Below, piece by piece: positions 44,388-53,634 of a stretch of DNA of 64,000 bases (its first letter is position 1; each line of letters starts with the position of its first letter). The notes beneath the pieces were generated by a model. That model was given only the letters and a program-made list of their open reading frames with translations. It did no database searches and was not told the DNA's origin. Origin of the DNA: Henriciella aquimarina (GTDB taxonomy: Bacteria > Pseudomonadota > Alphaproteobacteria > Caulobacterales > Hyphomonadaceae); the NCBI RefSeq assembly GCF_002088975.1, contig NZ_NCST01000038.1, forward strand, positions 82,521-146,520, written 5' to 3'. A program made the position numbers and the translations under genes.

Positions 44388-45007
44388 TGAGTGAATCAGA
44401 CAAACCCCTCGTTCATCTCGTCGACGATGATGAAGCCATTCGCCATTCCGCCAGTTTCATGTTGCGCCTGGCCGGTTACCGCGTCCAGACACACAAGGAT
44501 GGCGTGAGTTTCCTCGATGACCTGCCGCGCATGGAAACCGGCTGCATCCTGCTCGACGTGCAGATGCCCAAGATGAGCGGCCTTGCCGTCCAGAAGGAGC
44601 TGAATGCCCGCGGTGTCGACATGCCGGTGGTCGTGTTGACCGGGCATGGCGACGTATCGGTCGCAGTGCAGGCCATGAAGGCCGGCGCCATGAACTTCGT
44701 CGAGAAGCCGTATGAGAAACAGGTGCTTCTCAACGCGCTGGAAGATGCGTTCGAAGAACAGAAGAACCGCTCCATGGGATCGCTGCAGAAGGCCGACGCG
44801 GAAAAACGCCTGGCCCATCTCACACCGCGCGAAACCGAAGTGCTGGAAGGGCTGGTCGACGGGCTGACCAACAAGGCCATCGCCAACTCGCTCGACATTT
44901 CCCCGCGCACCGTCGAGATCCACCGCGCCAACATGATGGAGAAGCTCGGCGTGGACAATCTGTCCTCCGCGCTTCGTATCGCCTTTGCCGCCGGCCTCGG
45001 CGGCTAG
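44387..45007 (+). CDS. fixJ: Response regulator FixJ
   Basis: 206 aa. Receiver domain with VDDDEAIRH, phospho-acceptor Asp57 (ILLDVQMP), LTGHGDVSVAVQAMKAGAMNF (cited as LTGHGDVSVAV and MKAGAMNF) and EKPYEKQ. C-terminal LuxR-type helix-turn-helix LTPRETEVLEGLVDGLTNK and ISPRTVEIHRANMMEKL. Paired with FixL (TAATG overlap). FixJ normally activates fixK and cbb3-related genes under low oxygen; no fixK is adjacent, but a FixK-like gene is at 18663. Confidence 0.93.
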   Translation: MSESDKPLVHLVDDDEAIRHSASFMLRLAGYRVQTHKDGVSFLDDLPRMETGCILLDVQMPKMSGLAVQKELNARGVDMPVVVLTGHGDVSVAVQAMKAGAMNFVEKPYEKQVLLNALEDAFEEQKNRSMGSLQKADAEKRLAHLTPRETEVLEGLVDGLTNKAIANSLDISPRTVEIHRANMMEKLGVDNLSSALRIAFAAGLGG

Positions 45008-45086
45008 GCGCGAGACCCGTTCCGGCTCTTGTGCCGCCCGCCGTCACCGCTACACAGGAACGGGCAAGCATTGGCGCCGGGGCTGA

Positions 45087-46310
45087 ATGACAGACCGCAG
45101 ATCCAGATTCAATTTCGGGCCGGGCACGCTGGTGGCCGCGGCCTTTATCGGGCCGGGGACGGTCACGACCTGCACGCTCGCCGGGGCCAATTTCGGCCTC
45201 GCGCTCGTCTGGGCGCTGGTCTTCGCGACCGTGGCCACCATCATCCTGCAGGACATGGCCGCCCGGCTGGGCGCCGGCGCCGGCCGCGGGCTGGGCGAGG
45301 CCCTGCTCGAAGCCATGCCGGGCCCGCTCCTGAAGCTCATGGCGGGTGGGCTTGTCGTCATCGCGCTTGCGGTCGGCAATGCCGCCTATGAGAGCGGCAA
45401 CATCATTGGCGGCGTCCTCGGCATGGAAGCGCTGACCGGCGAAGGCGCCCGGCGCTGGCTGGTCGGCCTGATCGCGGTCACTGCGGCGGGCGTCCTCATC
45501 ATCGGCCGCTACAAGGCGATCGAGCGCATCCTGGTCGCCCTCGTCCTCATGATGAGCCTCGCCTTCGCCGCCAGCGCCATCATCGTCCGCCCCGACCTTG
45601 GCAGTCTCGCCGCGGGACTTGTGCCACAAATCCCCGAAGGCGGCCTGCTGACGGCCATCGCCCTGATCGGCACCACCATCGTGCCCTACAACCTCTTCCT
45701 GCATGCCGCCGCCGCCAAGCGTCACTGGCATGAACCGGGCGAAGCCGGGGCCGCACGCAAGGATGCGGCCATCTCCATCGGGCTTGGTGGACTGGTCTCC
45801 ATCCTGATCCTGTCGACGGCCGCCGCCAGCCTGTTTGCGTCCGGCATCGAGGTTGAAAGCGCCCGCGAAATGGCCATCGCCCTGGAGCCGGCCTTCGGCC
45901 CGGTGGCGCGCTACCTTGTCGGCGCCGGCCTCTTTGCCGCGGGGCTCACATCTGCCATCACCGCGCCCATGGCGACCGCCTATGCCCTCACCGAGATCAT
46001 GCCCGGCCAGACCGGCACAGCCAGCCTCAACCGCTTCCGCGCGATTGCGCTTGCCATTCTGGCCATCGGCACCGGCATCGCCCTGCTCGGGCTCAATCCT
46101 GTCTCGCTCATCATCGCCGCGCAGGCGGCCAACGGCCTGCTCCTGCCCATCGTGGCGGTCTTCCTGCTCCTGATCATGAACCGCCGCTCGGCACTGGGCG
46201 AGCATGCCAACGGCCTTTTCGCCAACATCGCCGGCGGGCTGATCGTGCTCATCACAATGGGCTTCGGTGCGCGCGCCCTCTGGCTGGCTTTCGAGCGGGC
46301 GACCGGATGA
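45087..46310 (+). CDS. Nramp-fold transporter lacking canonical metal ligands
   Basis: 407 aa with about 11 helices. It aligns to Nramp/MntH: GPGTLVAAAFIGPGTVTTC corresponds to TM1, where transporters of Mn/Fe have DPGN; here it is GPGT (residues 22-25), so Asp and Asn are lost. In TM6, GTTIVPYNLFLHAA replaces the MPH motif with VPY (199-201). Without the metal-binding Asp, Asn, Met and His, a divalent-metal role is unlikely. Its ATGA overlap with a 5-oxoprolinase gene suggests uptake of 5-oxoproline or a related compound; B. subtilis YcsG is another Nramp-like protein encoded with 5-oxoprolinase genes. Confidence 0.82.
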   Translation: MTDRRSRFNFGPGTLVAAAFIGPGTVTTCTLAGANFGLALVWALVFATVATIILQDMAARLGAGAGRGLGEALLEAMPGPLLKLMAGGLVVIALAVGNAAYESGNIIGGVLGMEALTGEGARRWLVGLIAVTAAGVLIIGRYKAIERILVALVLMMSLAFAASAIIVRPDLGSLAAGLVPQIPEGGLLTAIALIGTTIVPYNLFLHAAAAKRHWHEPGEAGAARKDAAISIGLGGLVSILILSTAAASLFASGIEVESAREMAIALEPAFGPVARYLVGAGLFAAGLTSAITAPMATAYALTEIMPGQTGTASLNRFRAIALAILAIGTGIALLGLNPVSLIIAAQAANGLLLPIVAVFLLLIMNRRSALGEHANGLFANIAGGLIVLITMGFGARALWLAFERATG

Positions 46311-49300
46311 ACCTCTCATCACCAGATACACCGGCCACAGGCCAGTGGCGCTTCTGGGTCGACCGGGGCGGCACCTTCACCGACATTATCGCCCGCAAGC
46401 CGGATGGCCGCTTCGAGATCACCAAGCTGCTGAGCGAAAACCCCGACGCCTATGACGACGCCGCCGTCGCGGGCATGCGCCGCCTGCTCAGGCTCGAGGC
46501 CGATGCGCCGCTGCCTGCCGACGCCATCGGCGATGTCCGTATCGGCACGACGGTCGCGACCAATGCCCTGCTGGAACGCAAGGGCGCGCGCACGCTCTTT
46601 GTGGTGAACACCGGCTTTGCCGACCTGCTCGCCATTGGGCGCCAGGCCCGCCCGCGCCTGTTCGATCTCGATATCCGCAAGCCCGCCCCGCTCTATGACA
46701 TGGTCCGCGAAGTCGACGCCCGCACCGGCATTGATGGCGAGGCGCTCGCCCCGCTCGACCGCGACGGTGCCCGCAGCATGTTTGCCGAGGCCCGCGCCGC
46801 CGGGCTGGAGGCATGCGCCATCGCGCTCATCAATGCCTGGAAGTTTCCCGCCCTCGAGGTCGAGCTTGGCGCCCTCGCCAGAGAAGCCGGATTCGAGACA
46901 GTCACCCTCAGCCACGAAGCTGATCCCCTCACCGGCCTTGTCGCCCGCGGCGCGACCAGCGTCACCGATGCCTATCTGACCCCGGTCCTCGCCGCCTATG
47001 TCCGCACGCTGGAAGAGAAGCTCGGCGGGGTCGACCTCCATTTCATGCAGTCGAATGGCGGGCTTAGCGAAGCCCATGCCTTCCGCGGCAAGGATGCCGT
47101 CCTCTCCGGGCCCGCCGGGGGCGTGGTCGGCGCCGCACGCACGGCCGAAACACTCGGCTTCGACAAGGTGATCGGCTTCGACATGGGCGGCACCTCGACC
47201 GATATCGCCGTCTATGAAGGCGCCTTCGAGCGCGTCACCGAAACCGAGGTCGCCGGCGCCCCCCTGCGCGTGCCGATGATGGACATTCATACCGTGGCCG
47301 CCGGCGGGGGCTCGATCCTGCGCTTCGAACAGGGCCGGCTGCAGGTCGGCCCGCACAGCGCCGGCGCCGATCCGGGCCCCACCGCCTATCGCCGGGGCGG
47401 GCCGCTCACCGTCACCGACGCCAATATCCTGCTCGGACGCATCCAGCCGGACCACTTTCCGCCCGTCTTCGGCCCCGACAGCGACCAGCCGCTCGACAAG
47501 GCCGCCGTCGAAGAGACTTTCGAGACGCTGGCTGCGCAGATCAAAACCGAGACCGGCCAGCCCCAGACACCGCACGACGTCGCCACCGGCTTCCTGCAGA
47601 TCGCCGTCGCCAACATGGCCGCTGCCATCCGCAAGGTGACGCTGGAGCGCGGGCGCGACACGGACGGCTTCGCGCTGCAGGCCTTTGGCGGGGCGGGCGG
47701 CCAGCATGCCTGTCTCGTTGCTGCGGAGCTTGGCATCGACACCGTCATCATCCACCCCTTTGCGGGCGTGCTCTCGGCGCTCGGTATCGGGCTCGCCGAC
47801 GAGATCGACATTCGCCGGGCCTCTGTCGAGGACACACTGTCGGACACCTCCGTGGCCCGTGCAAAAGAGACGCTCGGCCAGCTGGGCGACGCGCAGGAAA
47901 GCCGCCTCGGCGGCGGCAGGATCACCTGGCAGCAATCGGCGTCGCTGCGCTATGACGGCACGGACACGACCATAGACGTCCCCTTTGCCAATGCCGACAC
48001 GATGCGCAAAGCCTTCGAAGCCAGCCACCAGCGCCAGTTCGGCTTCACCACACCGGGCCGCGGCGTCGTCATGCAGGGCGTGGTCAGCGAAGCTGTCCGC
48101 CCCGGCACGACCGCCGAGCTGCCGCGTCTAGCCCCCGGCGAAGGCAAAGCCCCCGCCCCTGTCGCCGAAGCACAGCTCTGGAGCGCGGGCGAAGACCATA
48201 CCGCGCCAGTCTACGAGCGCCGCCAGCTGCTTGCCGGCCAGACGCTGACCGGCCCGGCCCTCATCGTCGAGGAAACCCAGACCACCGTCATCGATGCCGG
48301 CTGGCGCGCCGAGGTCGCAGAGCGTGGTGAGCTTGTCCTGCGCCGGGCCGCCGCCGTTGCGCGGGGCGCCATCGAGGCCGGTGCCACACCTGACCCGGTG
48401 CTGCTGGAGCTGTTCAACAACATGTTCATGGCGGTCGCCGAGCGGATGGGCGCGGTGCTGCGCGACACTGCCACCAGCGTGAACATCAAGGAGCGGCTGG
48501 ATTTCTCCTGCGCGGTCTTCGACGCCGAGGGCGGGCTGCTCGCCAATGCTCCGCACATGCCGGTCCATCTGGGCGCGATGGGCGAGAGTGTACGCACGGT
48601 TCTTCGCACGCGCGGCGACAGCCTGAAGCCCGGCGACATGATCGCCCTCAACAACCCGTTCAATGGCGGCACCCACCTGCCCGACGTCACGGTCATCGCT
48701 CCGGTCTTCGACGCGGCGGGCGAGCATATCCGCTTCTTCGTCGGCAATCGCGGCCATCATGCCGACATTGGCGGGCTGACGCCGGGCTCAACCCCGCCGG
48801 ATGCGACACGGCTCGATGAGGAAGGCGTCGTGATCGACGACTTCCTGCTGCGCGAGGGCGGCACATTCCGGGAAGACGCCTTCCGCGCACTGCTGGAAAG
48901 TGCGCTCTGGCCCGCCCGCAATCCGGACGCCAATATCTCCGACATCCGCGCCCAGATCGCGGCCAACGAAGCCGGCGCCCGCGACATGATCGCCATGATC
49001 GAGCGCTATGGCTGGCCGGGCGTCTCGGCCTATGCGCGCCATGTCATGGACAATGCCGAGGAGAGCGTGCGCCGCGTCATCGACCGGCTGAGCGATGGCG
49101 AGATGCGCATCGAGATGGATGACGGCCTGCCGCTCACTGTCGCGATCCGTGTGGATCACGACAACCGCTCGGCCACGATCGACTTTACCGGCACCGGCCC
49201 GCAGCGGCCCGGCAATTTCAACGCCCCGCCCGTCGTGACCCGCTCGGCGGTGCTCTATGTCTTCCGCTGCCTCGTGCAGGACGACCTGCCGCTGAACGAA

Positions 49301-49912
49301 GGCTGCATGCGCCCGCTGAAGCTCGTCATTCCCGAGGGCTCCTTCCTGTCGCCCTCGCATGGCAGCGCGGTGGTCGCGGGCAATACCGAGGTGAGCCAGG
49401 CCGTCTGCAATGTCCTTCTCGGCGCGCTCGGGGCAAGCGCGGCCTCGCAGGGCACGATGAACAACCTCCTCTTCGGCAATGAAGACTATCAGTACTATGA
49501 GACCATCTGCGGCGGTTCAGGCGCCGGGCCGGGCTTTGACGGGGCGTCTGCCGTCCACACCCACATGACCAATACCCGCATCACCGATCCGGAGATCATG
49601 GAGCTTCGCTACCCGCTGCGGGTCGAAGCGTTCGCAGTGCGGCGCGGCTCCGGCGGCGCGGGCGAACACACTGGTGGCGATGGCGCGGTGCGGCGAATCC
49701 GGGCGCTCAGCGACACTACCGCCACGCTCGTCTCATCTTCTCGGAAAACCCCGCCCTTCGGCCTGGACGGCGGCGCGCCGGGCAAGACCGGCACGCAGTC
49801 CGTCACGCAAAAGGACGGCACGTCCGAATACGTGTCAGGCATCGCCACCATCGCCCTTAAAGCGGGCGACATGATCATCATCGAAACGCCGGGTGGCGGC
49901 GGTTATGGCTGA
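46307..49912 (+). CDS. 5-oxoprolinase (HyuA-HyuB fused form)
   Basis: 1201 aa, close to eukaryotic-type OPLAH (about 1280). The N-terminal hydantoinase A part has WVDRGGTFTDIIARKPDGRF (residues about 14-33), the ATP motif GFDMGGTSTDIAVY and GGAGGQHACLVAAELGIDTV. The C-terminal hydantoinase B part has DFSCAVFDAEGGLLANAPHMPVHLGAMG (cited as SCAVFDAEGGLLANAP and HMPVHLGAMG), NNPFNGGTHLPDVT and GNRGHHADIGG. ATP-dependent cleavage of 5-oxo-L-proline to glutamate is the expected reaction; hydantoin hydrolysis is an alternative. Overlaps the transporter stop by 4 bp, so the two are a unit. Confidence 0.9.
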   Translation: MNLSSPDTPATGQWRFWVDRGGTFTDIIARKPDGRFEITKLLSENPDAYDDAAVAGMRRLLRLEADAPLPADAIGDVRIGTTVATNALLERKGARTLFVVNTGFADLLAIGRQARPRLFDLDIRKPAPLYDMVREVDARTGIDGEALAPLDRDGARSMFAEARAAGLEACAIALINAWKFPALEVELGALAREAGFETVTLSHEADPLTGLVARGATSVTDAYLTPVLAAYVRTLEEKLGGVDLHFMQSNGGLSEAHAFRGKDAVLSGPAGGVVGAARTAETLGFDKVIGFDMGGTSTDIAVYEGAFERVTETEVAGAPLRVPMMDIHTVAAGGGSILRFEQGRLQVGPHSAGADPGPTAYRRGGPLTVTDANILLGRIQPDHFPPVFGPDSDQPLDKAAVEETFETLAAQIKTETGQPQTPHDVATGFLQIAVANMAAAIRKVTLERGRDTDGFALQAFGGAGGQHACLVAAELGIDTVIIHPFAGVLSALGIGLADEIDIRRASVEDTLSDTSVARAKETLGQLGDAQESRLGGGRITWQQSASLRYDGTDTTIDVPFANADTMRKAFEASHQRQFGFTTPGRGVVMQGVVSEAVRPGTTAELPRLAPGEGKAPAPVAEAQLWSAGEDHTAPVYERRQLLAGQTLTGPALIVEETQTTVIDAGWRAEVAERGELVLRRAAAVARGAIEAGATPDPVLLELFNNMFMAVAERMGAVLRDTATSVNIKERLDFSCAVFDAEGGLLANAPHMPVHLGAMGESVRTVLRTRGDSLKPGDMIALNNPFNGGTHLPDVTVIAPVFDAAGEHIRFFVGNRGHHADIGGLTPGSTPPDATRLDEEGVVIDDFLLREGGTFREDAFRALLESALWPARNPDANISDIRAQIAANEAGARDMIAMIERYGWPGVSAYARHVMDNAEESVRRVIDRLSDGEMRIEMDDGLPLTVAIRVDHDNRSATIDFTGTGPQRPGNFNAPPVVTRSAVLYVFRCLVQDDLPLNEGCMRPLKLVIPEGSFLSPSHGSAVVAGNTEVSQAVCNVLLGALGASAASQGTMNNLLFGNEDYQYYETICGGSGAGPGFDGASAVHTHMTNTRITDPEIMELRYPLRVEAFAVRRGSGGAGEHTGGDGAVRRIRALSDTTATLVSSSRKTPPFGLDGGAPGKTGTQSVTQKDGTSEYVSGIATIALKAGDMIIIETPGGGGYG

Positions 49913-49927
49913 GGCGGCCCCTACAGC

Positions 49928-50416
49928 TCACTCGAACGGGCGGATATGGTGATAGGCGCGGCCATGATAGATCAGGCCGTTTTCGCTCGCCCCGACATGG
50001 CTGTCGGTCACCTTGCAGAAGAAGACGGTGTGGGTGCCATACTCGACCGCCTTGTCCACCTCGCATTCGAAGAGGGCGGCACTGTCGTTCAGGATGAGAT
50101 TGCCGCGCTCGCTGACGACCCAGTCACCCGTGTTGAACCGCTCACGCGGATCGACCTTCGAGGTTGCGAAGACCCCGCTCACCTCTTCCTGGTCGCTGGA
50201 GAGCACATTCACGCTGAGCGCGCCATTCTCCTTGATGGCGGCATTGGCGCCCGAATTGCGGTTCACGCAGACGATCAGCGAGGGCGGATCGTCCGACACG
50301 CTGGTCACCGCAGAGACCGTGATGCCATAGCGCCCGCACGGCCCGTCCGTCGCAATGATGCACACAGCAGAGCCGAGACGCGCCATGGCGGCTTTGAATT
50401 GCAGGCTATCGGTCAT
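49928..50416 (-). CDS. Flavin reductase family protein (HpaC/RutF-like)
   Basis: 162 aa from the ATG at 50416 (an in-frame ATG at 50470 would add 18 residues; neither has a strong ribosome site). Family motifs: FKAAMARLGSAVCIIATDGP, YGITVSAVTSVSDDPPSLIV, NRNSGANAAI and LSVNVLSSDQEEVSGVF. Such enzymes supply reduced FMN/FAD to a partner mono-oxygenase. No obvious partner is adjacent. Convergent with the 5-oxoprolinase gene, 15 bp between stops. Confidence 0.85.
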   Translation of the reverse strand: MTDSLQFKAAMARLGSAVCIIATDGPCGRYGITVSAVTSVSDDPPSLIVCVNRNSGANAAIKENGALSVNVLSSDQEEVSGVFATSKVDPRERFNTGDWVVSERGNLILNDSAALFECEVDKAVEYGTHTVFFCKVTDSHVGASENGLIYHGRAYHHIRPFE

Positions 50417-50482
50417 GAACGGGCGGCTTTCATCATTGAGGCGGACATGGCGACTACCCCCATAACGCATCAGGCGCCATGT

Positions 50483-50498
50483 GAGGTCATGAGACCTC
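50483..50498. other. Short hairpin GAGGTC-ATGA-GACCTC
   Basis: A perfect 6-bp stem between the flavin reductase start and the end of the 3-hydroxyisobutyrate dehydrogenase gene on the same strand. There is no T-run, so the role (weak terminator or operator) is open. Confidence 0.35.
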
Positions 50499-50543
50499 TC
50501 GCATATAGGTCTGGTGATGGCGCGCGCCCAGCCCCCGCGTCAA

Positions 50544-51434
50544 TCAGATTTCGCCCTTGATGCGGCGCATGACGCCCGAGAAGTCGAGGCCCGCATGGCC
50601 GTCCTCGTCGAGCTTGGCATAGATCTCTTCGGCGTGCTGGCCGAGTGGTGTCTCCGCCCCGGCACCTTCGGCCGAGGCGAGCGCGAGCTTCAGGTCCTTC
50701 AGCATCATGGCCACCGCAAAGCCCGGCTTGTAGTCGCGGTTGGACGGCGCCGCCGGGACGGGCCCGGGCGCCGGGCAATAGCTCGTCATCGACCAGCACT
50801 GGCCCGAAGCGGTCGAGGAGATATCGAAGAAGGTCTGCGCATCGAGGCCCAGCTTTTCAGCGAGGTTGAACGCCTCGCAGGTGCCGATCATGGAGATGCC
50901 GAGCAGCATGTTGTTGGCAATCTTGGCGACCTGGCCATTGCCCGGCCCGCCGGCATGGAAAACGTTCTTGCCCATCGCCTCCAGCAGCGGCTTGCCCTTT
51001 TCGAAGCCTTCGGCCGGCCCGCCCACCATGAAAGTCAGCGTGCCGCCCTCGGCGGCCGCCACCCCGCCGGAGACCGGCGCATCCATATAGGCGAACCCGG
51101 CGTCTTCAGCCTTCTTCGCCGCCTCGCGGGCTTCTTCCACAGCAATGGTCGAACAATCGAGGAAGAGCGTCCCCGGCCCGGCATGGGCGGCCACGCCATC
51201 GTCGCCGAAATAGACCTGATGGACATGCTTTCCGGCCGGCAGCATGGTCACGACCACATCGGCCCCGGAGACCGCGTCCTTGATGGAGGCAGCTGCACTC
51301 GCCCCGGCACTGACGGCCTCTTTCACGGCGGCCTCATTGAGGTCGAACGCGCTCACCTCGAACCCGGCCTTGGCGAGGTTGGCGCACATCCCTGAGCCCA
51401 TATTTCCCAGTCCGATAAAAGCGACCTTGGCCAT
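50544..51434 (-). CDS. mmsB: 3-hydroxyisobutyrate dehydrogenase
   Basis: 296 aa, standard size. NAD-binding motif VAFIGLGNMGSGM (residues 4-16), the family's DAPVSGGVAAAEGGTLTFMVGG, and catalytic Lys in GQVAKIANNMLLG. The C-terminal part ends in MLKDLKLALASAEGAGAETP. It oxidises 3-hydroxyisobutyrate to methylmalonate semialdehyde in valine degradation. Starts 2 bp after the hydrolase gene stop; last gene of the four-gene operon. Confidence 0.94.
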   Translation of the reverse strand: MAKVAFIGLGNMGSGMCANLAKAGFEVSAFDLNEAAVKEAVSAGASAAASIKDAVSGADVVVTMLPAGKHVHQVYFGDDGVAAHAGPGTLFLDCSTIAVEEAREAAKKAEDAGFAYMDAPVSGGVAAAEGGTLTFMVGGPAEGFEKGKPLLEAMGKNVFHAGGPGNGQVAKIANNMLLGISMIGTCEAFNLAEKLGLDAQTFFDISSTASGQCWSMTSYCPAPGPVPAAPSNRDYKPGFAVAMMLKDLKLALASAEGAGAETPLGQHAEEIYAKLDEDGHAGLDFSGVMRRIKGEI

Positions 51435-51436
51435 GA

Positions 51437-52468
51437 CTATCCTCCGATGAATTCCAGTTCGTGGTCGCCCAGCGGCTCGAAGAAAGTCTCGAGGATGACC
51501 GGGGTCACCTCCTCGAGGCTGGCTGGCTGCCAGGCGGGTTTGTTATCCTTGTCGATCAGCACCGCGCGCACGCCTTCCTGGAAGCTCTTGGTGCGCACCA
51601 GCCGCGAAGCGATGCGCAGCTCCATGCGCATATTCTCGCGGAAATCATCGAGCTTGCCGCCTTCGGTGAGCTGGCGATGCGCGATCTTGAGCGTCAGCGG
51701 CGACTTCGTCGTCAGCGCCTCGGCCTGGCCCTTGGCCCAGTCGCTGCCGGCTTCCAGGCAGGCGATGATGTCTTCCACACTGGCCTTGGCAAAGCAGCTG
51801 TCGATCTCGGGGATATGGTCGACAAAGCTGGGGCTCGCCTCGGTCTTCAGGCCATCCAGCGCCTTGACGCCCTGCTCGCAGAGCGCCTCGGCAAGCCCGT
51901 CCGGCTTGTCGGTGAAATGCGTCGCGACGCCGACGGCCAGCACATCCTCGCCCTTCAGCCGTTCCCCGGTGAGCGCGAGCCACATGCCGAGCGCGCCCGG
52001 CAGGCGCGGCAGGAACCAGCCACCGCCGACATCCGGGAAGAGGCCGATGCCGCTTTCGGGCATGGCGAAGAGCGTGTTCGGGGTCGCCACCCGGTAATCG
52101 CCGTGCACGGAAATACCGACGCCGCCGCCCATGGTCACACCGTCCTGGATCGCGACATAGGGCTTGGGATATTCCTTGATCAACGTATTGAGCCGGTATT
52201 CGGCGGCAAAGAAGTCGTGGGCTTCCTCACCGTCCTTCGCGCCCGATTCCGCCAGCATGCGAATGTCGCCGCCCGCGCAGAAACCGCGGGTGCCCGGGGC
52301 ATGGTCGACAATGACAAGCTCGACGTCCGGGTCGTCGCTCCAGTCGTCGAGCGCGTCGGTCATGCGCTTGCACATGTCGAGGTTCAGCGAATGCAGCGCC
52401 TTCGGCCGGTTGAGCGTCAGGCGGCCAGCCTTGCCTTGCTTGCGGGCGAGAACGGTCGGTTCGGACAT
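51437..52468 (-). CDS. 3-hydroxyisobutyryl-CoA hydrolase
   Basis: 343 aa enoyl-CoA-hydratase/isomerase-fold enzyme. GRLTLNRPKALHSLNLDM, GTRGFCAGGDIRML, the oxyanion region QDGVTMGGGVGIS and AMPESGIGLFPDVGGGWFLP (Glu and Asp) are those of HIBCH. The C-terminal extension (GVRAVLIDKDNKPAWQP) is also typical. It releases 3-hydroxyisobutyrate from its CoA ester. Lies 2 bp from the dehydrogenase gene on either side. Confidence 0.92.
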   Translation of the reverse strand: MSEPTVLARKQGKAGRLTLNRPKALHSLNLDMCKRMTDALDDWSDDPDVELVIVDHAPGTRGFCAGGDIRMLAESGAKDGEEAHDFFAAEYRLNTLIKEYPKPYVAIQDGVTMGGGVGISVHGDYRVATPNTLFAMPESGIGLFPDVGGGWFLPRLPGALGMWLALTGERLKGEDVLAVGVATHFTDKPDGLAEALCEQGVKALDGLKTEASPSFVDHIPEIDSCFAKASVEDIIACLEAGSDWAKGQAEALTTKSPLTLKIAHRQLTEGGKLDDFRENMRMELRIASRLVRTKSFQEGVRAVLIDKDNKPAWQPASLEEVTPVILETFFEPLGDHELEFIGG

Positions 52469-52470
52469 AC

Positions 52471-53604
52471 CTATCCTTTCATCATCTCACGCGCGACGAT
52501 GACGCGCATGATTTCATTCGTGCCTTCGAGGATCTGGTGGACCCGCAGGTCGCGGACAATCCGCTCGACCTCATAGTCTGCCAGGTACCCATACCCGCCA
52601 TGAAGCTGCAGCGCATCATTGGCAACCTTCGAGGCGGTATCGGTCACGAAGCGCTTGGCCATGGCGCAATATTTCGTGGCGTCCGGGGCCTTGTGGTCGA
52701 GGCGCTGGGCGGCCTCGTAGAGCATTGCGCGGGCGGCTGTCAGCTCGGTCTCCATGTCAGCCAGCTTGAACTGGGTCGCCTGGAAATCGAGGATGGCGCG
52801 GCCGAACTGCTCGCGCTCCTTCACATAGGCGAAGGCCCGGTCGAGCGCGTCCTGCGCGCCGCCGAGCGCGCAGGCGGCAATGTTCAGCCGCCCGCCATCA
52901 AGGCCGGCCATGGCGAAACGGAAGCCGTGGCCTTCGTCGCCAAGCCGGTTTTCCGCCGGGATGCGGCAATCATCGAAATTGACCATGGCCGTCGGCTGGG
53001 CCCGCCAGCCCATCTTGTCCTCCGACTTGCCGAAGGAGAGGCCCGGCGCATCCTTCTCGACGACGAAGGTGGACACCCCACGCGCGCCCTCGTCCGAGGT
53101 GCGTGCCATGACGACATAGACGTCCGAGAAGCCGGCCCCTGAGATGAAGACCTTCGCGCCGTTCAGGACATAGTCGTCACCGTCGCGCCGGGCCGAGGTC
53201 TTCAGGCTGGCCGCATCCGATCCCGCGCCCGGCTCGGTCAGGCAGTAGGAGGCGATCAGCTCGGTCGCCGTCAGCCGCGGGACGTATTTCGCGCGCAAGG
53301 CATCGTCGGCGAAGCTGTCGATCATCCAGGTCGCCATATTGTGGATCGACAGGAAGGCGGCGTGGCTGATGTCGCCGCGCGAGAGCTGTTCGAAGATCAG
53401 CACCGCATCGAGGCGCGTCAGCCCCGAGCCGCCATGCTCCTCGGTCGTGTAAATCCCGCCAAAGCCGAGCTCGCCGAGCGCTTCCAGCTTCGAGCGGTCG
53501 AGGTTGCCTTCCTTGTCCCATTGGGCCGCATGCGGGCGCAGCTCGTTCATGGCGAAAGTCTTCGCCATGTCCGAAATCATCGTCTGTTCTTCAGTCAGCA
53601 GCAT
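52471..53604 (-). CDS. Isobutyryl-CoA dehydrogenase (acyl-CoA dehydrogenase family)
   Basis: 377 aa FAD enzyme. SYCLTEPGAGSDAASLKT (substrate/FAD loop), KVFISGAGFSDVYVVMART, FGRAILDFQATQFKLADM and the C-terminal LHGGYGYLADYEVERIVRD. The catalytic base Glu is in ILEGTNEIMR. The valine-operon context makes isobutyryl-CoA (to methacrylyl-CoA) the most likely substrate; branched 2-methylbutyryl-CoA is possible. GGAGA precedes the ATG. Confidence 0.9.
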   Translation of the reverse strand: MLLTEEQTMISDMAKTFAMNELRPHAAQWDKEGNLDRSKLEALGELGFGGIYTTEEHGGSGLTRLDAVLIFEQLSRGDISHAAFLSIHNMATWMIDSFADDALRAKYVPRLTATELIASYCLTEPGAGSDAASLKTSARRDGDDYVLNGAKVFISGAGFSDVYVVMARTSDEGARGVSTFVVEKDAPGLSFGKSEDKMGWRAQPTAMVNFDDCRIPAENRLGDEGHGFRFAMAGLDGGRLNIAACALGGAQDALDRAFAYVKEREQFGRAILDFQATQFKLADMETELTAARAMLYEAAQRLDHKAPDATKYCAMAKRFVTDTASKVANDALQLHGGYGYLADYEVERIVRDLRVHQILEGTNEIMRVIVAREMMKG

Positions 53605-53634
53605 GTTCGATGTCTCCGTCTTTCAACGTCTGAC

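Noticed and set aside
45087..46310. Annotation as Mn(II)/Fe(II) transporter MntH
   Set aside because: DPGN and MPH metal motifs are missing, so a metal-import call would not be supported.
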